Assembly (NCBI GenBank): GCA_014730275.1
Contig: WJIL01000009.1
Span: 32,182-96,181, forward strand
DNA length: 64,000 bases
Direction of reading: 5' to 3'
Origin: Candidatus Lokiarchaeota archaeon
Lineage (GTDB): Archaea; Asgardarchaeota; Thorarchaeia; Thorarchaeales; Thorarchaeaceae
A program made the position numbers and the translations under genes. Positions 8,974 through 16,844 of this stretch are shown here, in pieces; within the stretch, counting starts at the first letter, position 1; every line of letters starts with the position of its first letter. Under the pieces are notes generated by a model. It ran no database searches. It was not told where the DNA came from and saw nothing but the letters and a program-made list of their open reading frames with translations.

Positions 8974-10284
8974 CTAAATTGTCTCATAGAACAACGAAGC
9001 TTCCTTATCTTCGTCTGCCTCTATCTTGCCTTCCAAAATGGGATCACTGGTCCGTTTCATCCAATCGAGGGTCTCCCTCTTGAGTCTCGCTTTTGTATCC
9101 GCATACGTAGAGTCATCAGCTAGATTATTCCTCTGTAATGGATCTTCATGAAGGTCATATAGCTCTTCTTGAGGGCGAGGTTGATTGTACTTCTCTTCGC
9201 CGAAAGCTTCAATGAATGCCCTGCCTGCATCAGAATTGCGGATGTCATCCGGCATTTCAAACAGGAATGGGAGCTCTTCCATGTTCCTAATGTACTTGAA
9301 ACGGGTGCTCCTTGTACCTCGCATAGGATTGTAGCCTATATCATGATACGTTAGTTCAGCGTGTATGAATTCCCTCCCGATGAACTCTTCCTCAAGGAGC
9401 AATGGTGCATAGCTTCTACCCTCAACTTCCCTAGGAGCTGGGAAACCTAGAAGGTCGCATAGGGTTGGAAGAATGTCCACATTCGAAACCAGCTGCTCTA
9501 TTCTGCGACCTGCTATGAATTTCTCAGGCCACACCATTATGAGGGCTGTTCGTATACCTGGATCATACAGTGTACATTTGGCTCGAGGAAAAGCTATGCC
9601 ATGGTCAATAGTGAAGATGAAAAGTGTATCATTTCTCAGGCCATTCTCTTCTATGGATTTCCTTACCCTACCAACTGCATGATCGAGAGCCTTCAGGGAT
9701 TTTTTGAAGCGGGTGAAATCGCGTTTCATGCCTGGATGTGCAAAAAGGAACGGTGGAAGATCAGCAAGATCGTCGCCATCTTCAAAGTGTGGGAATGGCC
9801 TATGAGTTTCAAAAACTCCAATCGAAACCAAAAACGGATCTTGGTTGTCACTCACACGTTCGAAGAAATCCTGAGCTTTTGGAACCACTGATTGGGTGAG
9901 GTATGGAAAGTCTGTCCTATCACTTACCTCCTCATAGCCGAGTTCATGCGGATCATTGGTCTCGTGTTGGAGGCCGATTAGATGTGTTGAATAGCCGGCC
10001 TCTCTGAAAACTTCTGGGAGTGTCTTGTTTTCAGATGGTAGCTTCCATCCATAATTTACCAGTCCCATTAGCCCATTGCTGTGTGGATACTTGCCAGTCA
10101 TGATGCTTCCCCGTGAAGGCGTACACTGAGGTGCCGTACAGAAGTTATTGGTGAACACGACGCCTTCTTCAGCAGTCTCATCAATCTCAGGCGTTTCTAC
10201 TGGTGCCCCATAACAACCAAACTGTGTTCCTGAATCATGGCTTGTGAAGATAACAACATTGGGCTTTTCTTGTCTATCTTCCAT
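8974..10284 (-). CDS. Sulfatase, cysteine-type
   Basis: Alkaline-phosphatase-superfamily sulfatase. The modification motif is C-T-P-S-R-G in APQCTPSRGSIMTGKYPH, so this is a Cys-type enzyme that the neighbouring radical SAM enzyme can mature. Metal-binding motifs include the N-terminal FTSHDSGTQFGCYG and the later FTIDHG. The family C-terminal pattern LYDLHEDPLQRNNLADD is present. I see no signal peptide, so it acts in the cytoplasm unless exported otherwise. The ATG at 10284 follows GGAG by 8 nt and is preferred to the in-frame TTG at 10305, which would overlap the upstream stop. Substrate unknown: sulfated glycans, aryl sulfates or phosphonate-like esters are all possible. Confidence 0.92.
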   Translation of the reverse strand: MEDRQEKPNVVIFTSHDSGTQFGCYGAPVETPEIDETAEEGVVFTNNFCTAPQCTPSRGSIMTGKYPHSNGLMGLVNYGWKLPSENKTLPEVFREAGYSTHLIGLQHETNDPHELGYEEVSDRTDFPYLTQSVVPKAQDFFERVSDNQDPFLVSIGVFETHRPFPHFEDGDDLADLPPFLFAHPGMKRDFTRFKKSLKALDHAVGRVRKSIEENGLRNDTLFIFTIDHGIAFPRAKCTLYDPGIRTALIMVWPEKFIAGRRIEQLVSNVDILPTLCDLLGFPAPREVEGRSYAPLLLEEEFIGREFIHAELTYHDIGYNPMRGTRSTRFKYIRNMEELPFLFEMPDDIRNSDAGRAFIEAFGEEKYNQPRPQEELYDLHEDPLQRNNLADDSTYADTKARLKRETLDWMKRTSDPILEGKIEADEDKEASLFYETI

Positions 10285-10301
10285 AGTTTTGTCTCCATGA
10301 T

Positions 10302-11312
10302 TCAATAGAGATGAACAATCTCTCTACAGTCAGGATGATCGAACATTTCTTCCTTCTCGTACTCATTCCCAAGGAACTGATTTATCATCAGCGCTGCGTA
10401 ATTTGCTGTTCCGGTTGCCATTGACACTTGTTGAGTAATCGGACGCACATCACCGGCTGCCCAGACTCCTTCAATGTTTGTTTTCCCTCGCTTATCCGTC
10501 AGGATGTTTCCATTGGAATCAACTTCGACGCCGAGGTCGACTGCCAGTTCTGAACGGGGCTCTGCGACATGAGCTACGAAGAATACCTCTGAGCGGATAC
10601 TCTCTCCGTTTTCCAATTTTACTCGCTGTACCTTCCCAGGCAGAGGAAATTCAATTTCCTTTATTTTCCCATGCATCCATTCAAACGGACTATCATCCAA
10701 CTTGGATAAATCCTGTTCCTCAAATGGCATGTAAGCATCTTCTGTCATCAGAATCCTGATTCTGTTAGTGAATCTTGACACGGCGTGTGCTACATGCAAA
10801 GCACTTCCAGTAGTGCCTGTATTCACTACTAGTACGTCTTTGTCCTTGCATAATGGAGCTTCACAATCAGGGCAGTAGAAAGCACCATTCCCTACGTTGG
10901 CGACTGGTAACCATTTCCTCCATTTGCCATCTACTCTGGGATGTTTTCGGGCTGTGCCAGTGGCGAAAATCAGAGTTTTTGAATGATATTCGTTTTCATC
11001 CTGTGTTCTATAGCTACGCTTGGTCTTAACTGTAAACTCTGGATATTCTCCTGAAACTTCGACGACATTAGCAGCTTCATACTTTGCACCAGCGGAACTA
11101 GCAACTCCCTGCAGTTTTCTCAGTAGCGAGCGACCTTCATGGTAGGTTCCTTCTGAAGCAAAATTCATGATGCTGTTAGTATGAAAATGCATGGGTGATG
11201 TTCCTCTATCCAAAATCAATACAGATCTGTCATGGTATGCCAAATGCAATCCTGCTGAACACCCTGCTGGTCCACCACCAATTACTATTGTATCAAGAAT
11301 ATGTGATGACAT
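10302..11312 (-). CDS. Thioredoxin reductase-like FAD/NAD(P) oxidoreductase
   Basis: Flavoprotein of 336 residues. The N-terminal FAD motif is VIGGGPAGCSAGLHLAY and the redox pair C147-P-D-C150 lies in FYCPDCEAP. The NAD(P) loop is atypical (NTGTTGSALHVAH instead of GGGDSA), and the C-terminal FAD motif is GVWAAGDVRP. It heads the sulfatase operon: its stop overlaps a possible sulfatase TTG. The canonical TrxR motif is CATC, so CPDC and the changed nucleotide loop suggest a different partner or cofactor. It might keep the maturase clusters or a small thiol protein reduced; that is inference from position alone. Confidence 0.82.
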   Translation of the reverse strand: MSSHILDTIVIGGGPAGCSAGLHLAYHDRSVLILDRGTSPMHFHTNSIMNFASEGTYHEGRSLLRKLQGVASSAGAKYEAANVVEVSGEYPEFTVKTKRSYRTQDENEYHSKTLIFATGTARKHPRVDGKWRKWLPVANVGNGAFYCPDCEAPLCKDKDVLVVNTGTTGSALHVAHAVSRFTNRIRILMTEDAYMPFEEQDLSKLDDSPFEWMHGKIKEIEFPLPGKVQRVKLENGESIRSEVFFVAHVAEPRSELAVDLGVEVDSNGNILTDKRGKTNIEGVWAAGDVRPITQQVSMATGTANYAALMINQFLGNEYEKEEMFDHPDCREIVHLY

Positions 11313-11414
11313 TGGAAGTACCTATAGTTTTCAATTGCATTTAGCCACATAAGCTTAATCTACCCTGCTTTCAGTTCTCTGTTCTAACAGGATAACATAA
11401 GGAGTTGAACCAAC

Positions 11415-11705
11415 CTGCGAATCCTTTTCCAATGCCCGGAGTGCGGTAAACCCGCAACTGTAGAAATGGATGACCCCGAAGCTGAGGCTGTCAAGAAAAG
11501 GATCGCTGATGAGGGGAGGTCACCTACCATGATTGTGAACTGCTCTGATGGTCACGAGTTACTAATAACACTCTACATGAACGGTGGAAAATTGGCTGTT
11601 CGCGATGTCGTCGTTCCAATGAGAGCCGAAGATGAGGATACTGGCGATGACAAATCATCGTCTGAAATTGACTGGCTCAAGAAAACATTTGGAGGTGACA
11701 GTTAG
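11415..11705 (+). CDS. Small zinc-binding protein, probable CTG start
   Basis: Unknown small acidic protein. From the first ATG (11466) it would have 79 residues, but the frame is open further upstream to a TGA at 11406-11408 and encodes FQCPECGKPATVE, an evident Cys-x2-Cys knuckle. The only usable start is CTG at 11415, 10 nt after GGAG (11401-11404), giving about 96 residues. A third Cys and a His in NCSDGHE may complete the Zn site. The C-terminus is acidic and flexible (EDEDTGDDKSSSE). It is the first gene of the GTPase-linked operon, its stop one base before the next ATG. An adaptor role is inference. Confidence 0.6.
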   Translation: MRILFQCPECGKPATVEMDDPEAEAVKKRIADEGRSPTMIVNCSDGHELLITLYMNGGKLAVRDVVVPMRAEDEDTGDDKSSSEIDWLKKTFGGDS

Positions 11706-11706
11706 C

Positions 11707-12078
11707 ATGGTTCTGCGATTGGCGGCTAGGGTAGAGCTTGACGATATGGACTTCGACGTAATATACCCTGATACAGAGCCAGACGAAGAGAAAATTGCCA
11801 AGTTGACTGGAATAGTTCAGCTGGTCTCTCACGCCCTAGAAAGTAGCGAATCATCTAACCCCTGTGCTCCGATGTTTATGAAATCAGAACATGGAGTGAT
11901 AGGCTATTGCCAAGTCGACGGCTATGTCATGATCTGTGAGGGCGACACAGAGAGAGAAACTGAAGATGCTCTCAGAGCCCTGCTCAACAGTCCAACGGCG
12001 AACGCTGTGGAATTGGAAGAGAATCTCGAGCGGGTGGTCAATAAGACCGGCAAGGAGATTGGGGATCTGTGGCGTTGA
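11707..12078 (+). CDS. Putative longin/roadblock-like small protein
   Basis: Protein of 123 residues with no confident family. The order of elements judged by eye is: strands (VLRLAARVELDDMDFDVIY), helix (KIAKLTGIVQLVSHALES), strands (MFMKSEHGVIGYCQVDGYVMICEGD) and two helices (ETEDALRALLNS and ELEENLERVV). This is the beta-alpha-beta-alpha layout of longin or roadblock domains, which partner small GTPases in eukaryotes and Asgard archaea. The ATG at 11707 has GGAGGTG 9 nt upstream; a longer frame from 11632 overlaps the previous gene and is unlikely. It sits one base after the Zn-binding protein and before two membrane proteins and a GTPase. Structure prediction would settle the fold. Confidence 0.5.
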   Translation: MVLRLAARVELDDMDFDVIYPDTEPDEEKIAKLTGIVQLVSHALESSESSNPCAPMFMKSEHGVIGYCQVDGYVMICEGDTERETEDALRALLNSPTANAVELEENLERVVNKTGKEIGDLWR

Positions 12079-12109
12079 TTTCAGAGTACGAATCTTGTGA
12101 TGGCGGTGG

Positions 12110-13462
12110 ATGAAACTGGATTTCAGATTAGCGTTGTTCATTAGTGGTGGTCTTTCTCTAACTATACTTCTTATTTCGGTAGCAGTTTTTGCAAATCGTC
12201 TTCGTTCTGTCTATGATACACTTACGGAAAACACGAAACGGGCATTGATTTCTTTCGCAATGAGTGGGATTTTCTTGGCGATGGTTCCTCTACAAGCCAT
12301 ATTCTCCCCTAGGTTAGTTAGCTTGTGGCTTCCGGCGTTCCTTTGCTCTCTTATTATTTCGGAACTTCATTTGTTCTCCGAGTCTAGGACTGTAATATTG
12401 GGCGGAACGATTGTGAGTGTTTGTATTGGAATAGCCGTTGTTATTGAAACAATCCTTCGTTTGCAGGTAGATCTGATTCCTGTTATTCTCATTGCTGGTC
12501 TTAGCTCTCTGCTACTAGCCGCAACTATTCTGGGAGGCTATCTAGTAAAAACGAACCCATCACCATTCACTGTATCGATTTTTGTTTTGGTGCTAGTTTT
12601 CATTGGTACTTGGATTTCTGCAAGTTTAGGAAATGTTGCAACTAATCCCGAGTATTTTATGCTTGAAGCTGCTCCACTTCTAATCACCGCAGCTGTTCTG
12701 GGAACCATTTTGAGACCATGGCGCCTTATTATTTCCGTTGCTCTTGTTCTGTTAGGCATTGTGACTGCTATTTCAATTATCATCCCTTCAGCTATTGCTG
12801 GTGAAGTCGCCATTTGGATGTATGTTATTTGTGCTGTCTTTGCTGGTTTGGCATGTGTACTCCCACTTAACTACTTCATAAAGCAAGCACTGGATACAGG
12901 CACAAGAACGCCTCTATATACCTCGATCACACTCATTTCTGTAGCACTTCTAGCGATAACTCATTCCAATGCATGGTCTATTGCTCTCGAATTCGGAGTT
13001 TGGGATATCAATCTCTTGTATGTAGACTGGGTGATTGGAGTAGTCGCTGTGCTTTCCTTTACCCTTTCATCGGCATCTCTTCTCTATAGCGAGAGAATAA
13101 CAAATTTGGTCATTGATGGTTTTGTTTTTGGAGGTGTGGTTTTCCTGACCTTAGGACATCCTTTTGTATCGGCCGGGCGATATCAGCTTAACCCTCTCTA
13201 TCTGCCCCTCTCTTTTGTCATCGCGTCAGGCATAGTGGGGTTCATTTTGGTTGCATACAAACTAAGAAAAGCCGGTTCGGGAGGGGCTGCATCGCGCTTT
13301 ATCCTTTTCAGTTTTGCTTCACTAAGTGTCGGTGTCGTTGCAATGTTCTCAGATATTTTTCCATTACCCTTGACTCTGTTTCTTATGGTCGCCCCTGGAA
13401 TCATGCTGATAGCTGCAAGTCCCTACCGACCTCAGGTCTTTGGTGGAAAGGAGGCTGAATAG
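12110..13462 (+). CDS. Polytopic membrane protein A of GTPase operon
   Basis: Integral membrane protein of 450 residues with about 12 hydrophobic spans and almost no soluble domain. I do not recognise the family. It is clearly paralogous to the next gene: both share PSPF, NPEYF, a basic LRPWR/LKPWR loop and the W-(D/N)-x-NLLY-(V/L)-(D/E)-WVIGVVA block in the same order. The N-terminus (FRLALFISGGLSLTILLISV) starts inside a span, so there is no cleaved signal. It follows the longin-like gene by 31 nt, and its stop is one base before the start of paralogue B, implying coupled translation. It could be a receptor, channel or scaffold; the sequence gives no catalytic motif. Confidence 0.75.
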   Translation: MKLDFRLALFISGGLSLTILLISVAVFANRLRSVYDTLTENTKRALISFAMSGIFLAMVPLQAIFSPRLVSLWLPAFLCSLIISELHLFSESRTVILGGTIVSVCIGIAVVIETILRLQVDLIPVILIAGLSSLLLAATILGGYLVKTNPSPFTVSIFVLVLVFIGTWISASLGNVATNPEYFMLEAAPLLITAAVLGTILRPWRLIISVALVLLGIVTAISIIIPSAIAGEVAIWMYVICAVFAGLACVLPLNYFIKQALDTGTRTPLYTSITLISVALLAITHSNAWSIALEFGVWDINLLYVDWVIGVVAVLSFTLSSASLLYSERITNLVIDGFVFGGVVFLTLGHPFVSAGRYQLNPLYLPLSFVIASGIVGFILVAYKLRKAGSGGAASRFILFSFASLSVGVVAMFSDIFPLPLTLFLMVAPGIMLIAASPYRPQVFGGKEAE

Positions 13463-13463
13463 A

Positions 13464-14798
13464 GTGGATTTTGTCTTTGCTTCAATGATTGCTGGTCTAG
13501 TGACGTCATTACTGCTTGTAGTTTCTTTGATTGTTTACGCACGATCGGTTCATAGCGTGAAAGGAAGAATAGCCTCCAACACATTGCATGCACTCATTCT
13601 ATTCGGTGGGGCCGGTGTAGCCTTAGCAGGGCTATCCGTTGCTTCCTCCCTGTATTCCGGCACAGCAGCCAATAGACCGTGGATTGTTCTCTTCTTCGCC
13701 TTTCTTATAGTTTCTCAGGTCAAGGTAGCCACTAAATCAAAGCGTATTCATTATGCAACATACGGTATTGTAATATTGGCAATTCTTTTTGGCATGGTTG
13801 TTGCACACGCCAGCCCGACTCAGACATCACCAATTCTTCTTTTCGTGTTGTCCATAATTTTCGCTGCCTCGTTACTGCTTTCGCTTTTCCTCCTCTGGGA
13901 CTCGCCATCTCCCTTCTCTGCGGGAATGTTGGTTCTCTTAGCTGCATTTCTAGTCTCTTGGATTTCTATTGTTTCGGGGATTTTTCAGCAGAACCCCGAG
14001 TATTTCTTGGTTTTATTCGTACCTGCTATTATTGACAGTGCGTTATTGGCATCAATGCTAAAACCTTGGAGAAGAATTATCACACTGGTCGTGCTATTCA
14101 CGGGTATTGTTGTAGGGACTTCGATGTTCATAGCATCTTTTTTGGCTGGAGATACACGAATTTGGCTGCTCACGGTATTCTCATTTTTGGCGGCCTTTTC
14201 GGCTATTGGTGGAATTGATTTCTTTGTCGAGCAATACCAAGAAACTAGAGCTAGGATTCCTGGTTATATTTCCATTTTCTTGGTTTCACTTTCTTTGTTG
14301 ATCATCAATCATATCATTTTCTTTGGAGTGTTTGAAACCTATGGGCATAATGACTGGAACCTGCTTTATCTTGAATGGGTTATTGGTGTTGTCGCTGCAG
14401 GCGCATATGTCATGACATCGATTCAACCAATGGTTTCTACAGGAACAAGCAAGTATGCGAGACGTTTCGTTTTAGCATTCATGGCAGTTATGACTGTACT
14501 TGGCAATGAATATGTGCGATACGGAAGGTGGGTTTACGACGATATCTTTCCGCTTCTGCTATCTTTTGTCGGTATAGGTGTTATTGGTTATATTCTGGTT
14601 GTAAGAAGACTGCTTGATTCCGGCAACCGTAATGCTGCGGCTAATTTCGTGGGCCTAATGACTGGAGCTCTTGCAACCGCATTTGTAATAGAGTACTCAG
14701 ACAATCTGCCATTTGTTGTAACGTTGATTCTGTTGATTATTACGACGGTAATGATTTATCGCAGCAGTCCCCGTGAGTTTTCATTTCTCACCGAATAA
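13464..14798 (+). CDS. Polytopic membrane protein B of GTPase operon
   Basis: Paralogue of the preceding protein, 444 residues with about 12 membrane spans and short loops. Shared blocks include PSPFSAGM, QQNPEYFLVLF, MLKPWRRIITL and NLLYLEWVIGVVA. The start is GTG at 13464, 9 nt after AAAGGAGG (13447-13454), which lies inside the end of gene A; an upstream TTG at 13440 would overlap A and precede the ribosome site. Tandem duplication and coupled translation suggest the two proteins form a heteromer. The GTPase begins 65 nt later under its own TATA box. Function unknown. Confidence 0.75.
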   Translation: MDFVFASMIAGLVTSLLLVVSLIVYARSVHSVKGRIASNTLHALILFGGAGVALAGLSVASSLYSGTAANRPWIVLFFAFLIVSQVKVATKSKRIHYATYGIVILAILFGMVVAHASPTQTSPILLFVLSIIFAASLLLSLFLLWDSPSPFSAGMLVLLAAFLVSWISIVSGIFQQNPEYFLVLFVPAIIDSALLASMLKPWRRIITLVVLFTGIVVGTSMFIASFLAGDTRIWLLTVFSFLAAFSAIGGIDFFVEQYQETRARIPGYISIFLVSLSLLIINHIIFFGVFETYGHNDWNLLYLEWVIGVVAAGAYVMTSIQPMVSTGTSKYARRFVLAFMAVMTVLGNEYVRYGRWVYDDIFPLLLSFVGIGVIGYILVVRRLLDSGNRNAAANFVGLMTGALATAFVIEYSDNLPFVVTLILLIITTVMIYRSSPREFSFLTE

Positions 14799-14822
14799 AT
14801 GAGACAGAAATATCAGAATCAA

Positions 14823-14830
14823 TTATATAT
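14823..14830 (+). promoter_or_regulatory. TATA box of the small GTPase gene
   Basis: TTATATAT in the 65-nt gap after membrane protein B. A TSS 25-28 nt downstream falls near 14852-14856, a few bases before the candidate starts at 14855 (GTG), 14864 and 14873 (ATG), consistent with a leaderless or near-leaderless transcript. The GTPase could thus be expressed separately from the upstream genes. Confidence 0.5.
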
Positions 14831-14863
14831 TCGAGGTTTTCTCGTACATAAAATGTGGTCTTT

Positions 14864-15406
14864 ATGCCTATAATGAAGGCGGTTGTACTAGGAGATACCG
14901 AGTGTGGCAAGACTTCCTTCACTATGCGTTGGACCACAGGATCTTTTCCTAATCCAGAAATGCTGAAGACTACCGTTGGAGCCAGCTTTGATACTAAGAA
15001 AGTAACCCTTCCTAGCGGCCGGGATGCGACATTATCCATCTGGGATTTCGGTGGTCAACGTAGATTCATCGATACGTTGAAAAGCATGATTCGCGGTGCG
15101 AAAATAGGCTTACTCTTCTTCGATGTCAGTAAAATGGCTACTCTTGATAACTTGTTCAGATACTGGGTTCCCGCCATCAGCGAAAATACACGATTCGATT
15201 TAAAAAATGGGGACGGTGAGCGATTCATCGTAGTTGGCAATAAAATCGACTTGCTAACTCCGCCGTTTGACGAAGTTTGTGATGAAATGGATCGTATGGC
15301 CGAACCCTATGGAATGAAAACTAAACTGATTTCTGCGAAGACAGGGGTTGGAATTGAATCACTTGACTACGAGTTTCTAAAAGTCGCAGACAGATTTCTG
15401 GATTAG
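14864..15406 (+). CDS. Ras/Arf-like small GTPase
   Basis: Small GTP-binding protein of about 180 residues with all G motifs: G1 GDTECGKTS (P-loop), a switch I region with TTVGASF (Thr for Mg2+), G3 WDFGGQRRF, G4 GNKIDLL and G5 ISAKTG. WDFGGQ is close to the Arf/SR-beta/Rag style WDxGGQ rather than Ras WDTAGQ. There is no C-terminal Cys for prenylation and no obvious N-terminal myristoylation Gly. Methionines at 14864 and 14873 are both possible starts, and a GTG at 14855 is in frame. It follows the longin-like and membrane-protein genes and is a plausible switch for that module. Such GTPases are numerous in Asgard genomes. Confidence 0.92.
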   Translation: MPIMKAVVLGDTECGKTSFTMRWTTGSFPNPEMLKTTVGASFDTKKVTLPSGRDATLSIWDFGGQRRFIDTLKSMIRGAKIGLLFFDVSKMATLDNLFRYWVPAISENTRFDLKNGDGERFIVVGNKIDLLTPPFDEVCDEMDRMAEPYGMKTKLISAKTGVGIESLDYEFLKVADRFLD

Positions 15407-15458
15407 CTGGCTGCTATAAGCAAGCAACCAATCCCAACCTATGCCTTTTGGTATACAG

Positions 15459-15998
15459 CTACCCGCCAGGGCTGCCATGCCAGGGGCTGTCCTTCCAGAA
15501 CGCATCCCATATCATATCTTCAGTAAGCGTTTCTGGTTCTATCATAGTCTTGTGAAGTTCTTTAAGCAGATTATGATGTCGAATCTCGTCTTCACGAATC
15601 ATGGACGCTATAGACTTCACCTGTTGGTCATCGCTTTCATTCGTTAACTTCTCATATGTCTCGATTGCTTTCGCTTCAAGCTTGATGTGTTTCTCTATGC
15701 CGTCTGCAATCTCATCACGTTCCTCCTCACTAATGAATGGCGTCGGACCTTCAACAGCTTTCCGTAACGAAGTTAGCAGCGCTGCATGCTTCTTGGAATC
15801 CTGAGCTATTCCCAACAACATCTGCTTCACAAAGGCATTACCAAGCTTGTCTGTTGTCTCCTCAACTATCTCAATGATCTTGTGTTCCAGTTTGATCTGG
15901 TTGTCAATGAAACGAAGTGTTTCTTTCTCATTCACGGGCTTCGCACCTTCCGAGATAGTAGTGGCGAGCATTTGCATTAATACTCTTTGTTCTACCAT
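15459..15998 (-). CDS. Ferritin-like helical protein
   Basis: Two similar helical-hairpin halves. Each carries a metal-site-like pair: DNQIKLEHKIIE and DSKKHAALL in the first half, EKHIKLEAKAIETYEKL and REDEIRHHNLLKELH in the second. The E-x6-Y and E-x2-H elements match the ferritin-like di-iron superfamily. An ATG at 15998 is preferred over the in-frame TTG at 16016; neither has a clear ribosome site, so a leaderless message is likely. It is convergent with the GTPase gene. The role (iron storage, peroxide or electron transfer) cannot be told from the sequence. Confidence 0.7.
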   Translation of the reverse strand: MVEQRVLMQMLATTISEGAKPVNEKETLRFIDNQIKLEHKIIEIVEETTDKLGNAFVKQMLLGIAQDSKKHAALLTSLRKAVEGPTPFISEEERDEIADGIEKHIKLEAKAIETYEKLTNESDDQQVKSIASMIREDEIRHHNLLKELHKTMIEPETLTEDMIWDAFWKDSPWHGSPGG

Positions 15999-16082
15999 AA
16001 GACACGTTTCGGGCAATATTGATATTCAAGTGATACATGAATGACCTACGTATTCCGCAAAAACCACAAGGAACGAAGAAAG

Positions 16083-16430
16083 ATGCCGCGAAAAAAGAAC
16101 AACACGAAGAGGAACGCACTGATTGTCTTGGTGCTTATTGCTGTTGGAGGAGTAATTGCATGGCATGATGGACTGTTTGGTATAACCGCCATCAGGGACA
16201 TAAACCAAGGCGAACTTGACACTGGTACCAATGTGAGAATCAAAGGCGAGCTAACAGCTATTGTTGGAAACTTGATGACAGTTAGTGATGGGGATGGCCA
16301 CACTGTTGCTTTCAGCTGGTCTGGTGACAAACCAGCTCTTGGATCCATCGTTGTGGTAAGTGGAGAAGTTAGCTCATTCATATCCCTTAGCGATGTATCT
16401 TCTGTCTGGGCTGTATGGATTTTCAAGTAG
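16083..16430 (+). CDS. Membrane-anchored OB-fold-like protein
   Basis: Small protein of about 115 residues. A very basic N-terminus (PRKKNNTKRN) precedes one hydrophobic span (ALIVLVLIAVGGVIAW), after which lies an extracytoplasmic domain of about 85 residues rich in strands. The pattern GTNVRIKGELTAIVGNLMTVSDGDG followed by VVVSGEVS resembles the OB-fold of the tRNA-anticodon-binding/YgiW-like group, where 'VRIKGEL' and 'VVVSGEV' are opposing strands. Start chosen at the internal ATG 16083, since residues before it are only basic sequence. No clear partner genes. Function unknown. Confidence 0.6.
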   Translation: MPRKKNNTKRNALIVLVLIAVGGVIAWHDGLFGITAIRDINQGELDTGTNVRIKGELTAIVGNLMTVSDGDGHTVAFSWSGDKPALGSIVVVSGEVSSFISLSDVSSVWAVWIFK

Positions 16431-16462
16431 CTAGGGATAGTCTCTTGACCGAAAACCCATTG

Positions 16463-16497
16463 GAGCACTGCGAAAGCACATACCCGTCACAGTGCTC
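16463..16497 (+). terminator. Hairpin after the OB-fold gene
   Basis: GAGCACTG (16463-16470) pairs perfectly with CAGTGCTC (16490-16497) across a 19-nt loop. It lies 33 nt after the stop of the OB-fold gene and is followed by CGTGCATTTTCGTATT. It may act as a weak terminator or as a processing signal before the glutaredoxin-like gene. Confidence 0.35.
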
Positions 16498-16592
16498 GTG
16501 CATTTTCGTATTGCTCCGCCTCCTTTTCTAAATCCTGAGCGTAGCTTGGCAAAGCTTTTTCTTATCAAAATCAGGTGGAGACTCGATTCAAC

Positions 16593-16838
16593 ATGAAAGT
16601 CGAAGTATACACCGCGCCCGAAGATCCAAACTCTGACCAACTCAAGGAGTTCTTAGAGAATAGAGGTGTCAACTACGAAGAGAAATGCGTGGTGACACAA
16701 CCGGAGCTTTTCGACGAATTGGTTGGCAGAACCGGGCAAGGCTCAGTACCTGCTTGCATCGTTGAAGGTGACATCTTCGTCGGCTTCGATTCTCGAGTGA
16801 AGCGGAGACTGACTCAGGCTCTGGATAACAACAGGTGA
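16593..16838 (+). CDS. Glutaredoxin-fold protein lacking the CxxC active site
   Basis: 81-residue protein aligning end to end with glutaredoxin (beta-alpha-beta, TGQGSVPACIVEGDIFVGFDS cis-Pro region in two parts). Where glutaredoxins have TPxCPYC it reads TAPEDPNSDQLKEFL, so both active-site cysteines are replaced. Two other cysteines remain (EEKCVV and VPACIV). The frame continues upstream to a GTG at 16575, but the ATG at 16593 starts the first beta-strand. It is 6 nt before the thioredoxin reductase gene, so the two are cotranscribed. It may bind a thiol cofactor or serve as a docking protein rather than a redox carrier. Confidence 0.75.
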   Translation: MKVEVYTAPEDPNSDQLKEFLENRGVNYEEKCVVTQPELFDELVGRTGQGSVPACIVEGDIFVGFDSRVKRRLTQALDNNR

Positions 16839-16844
16839 CGCTGT

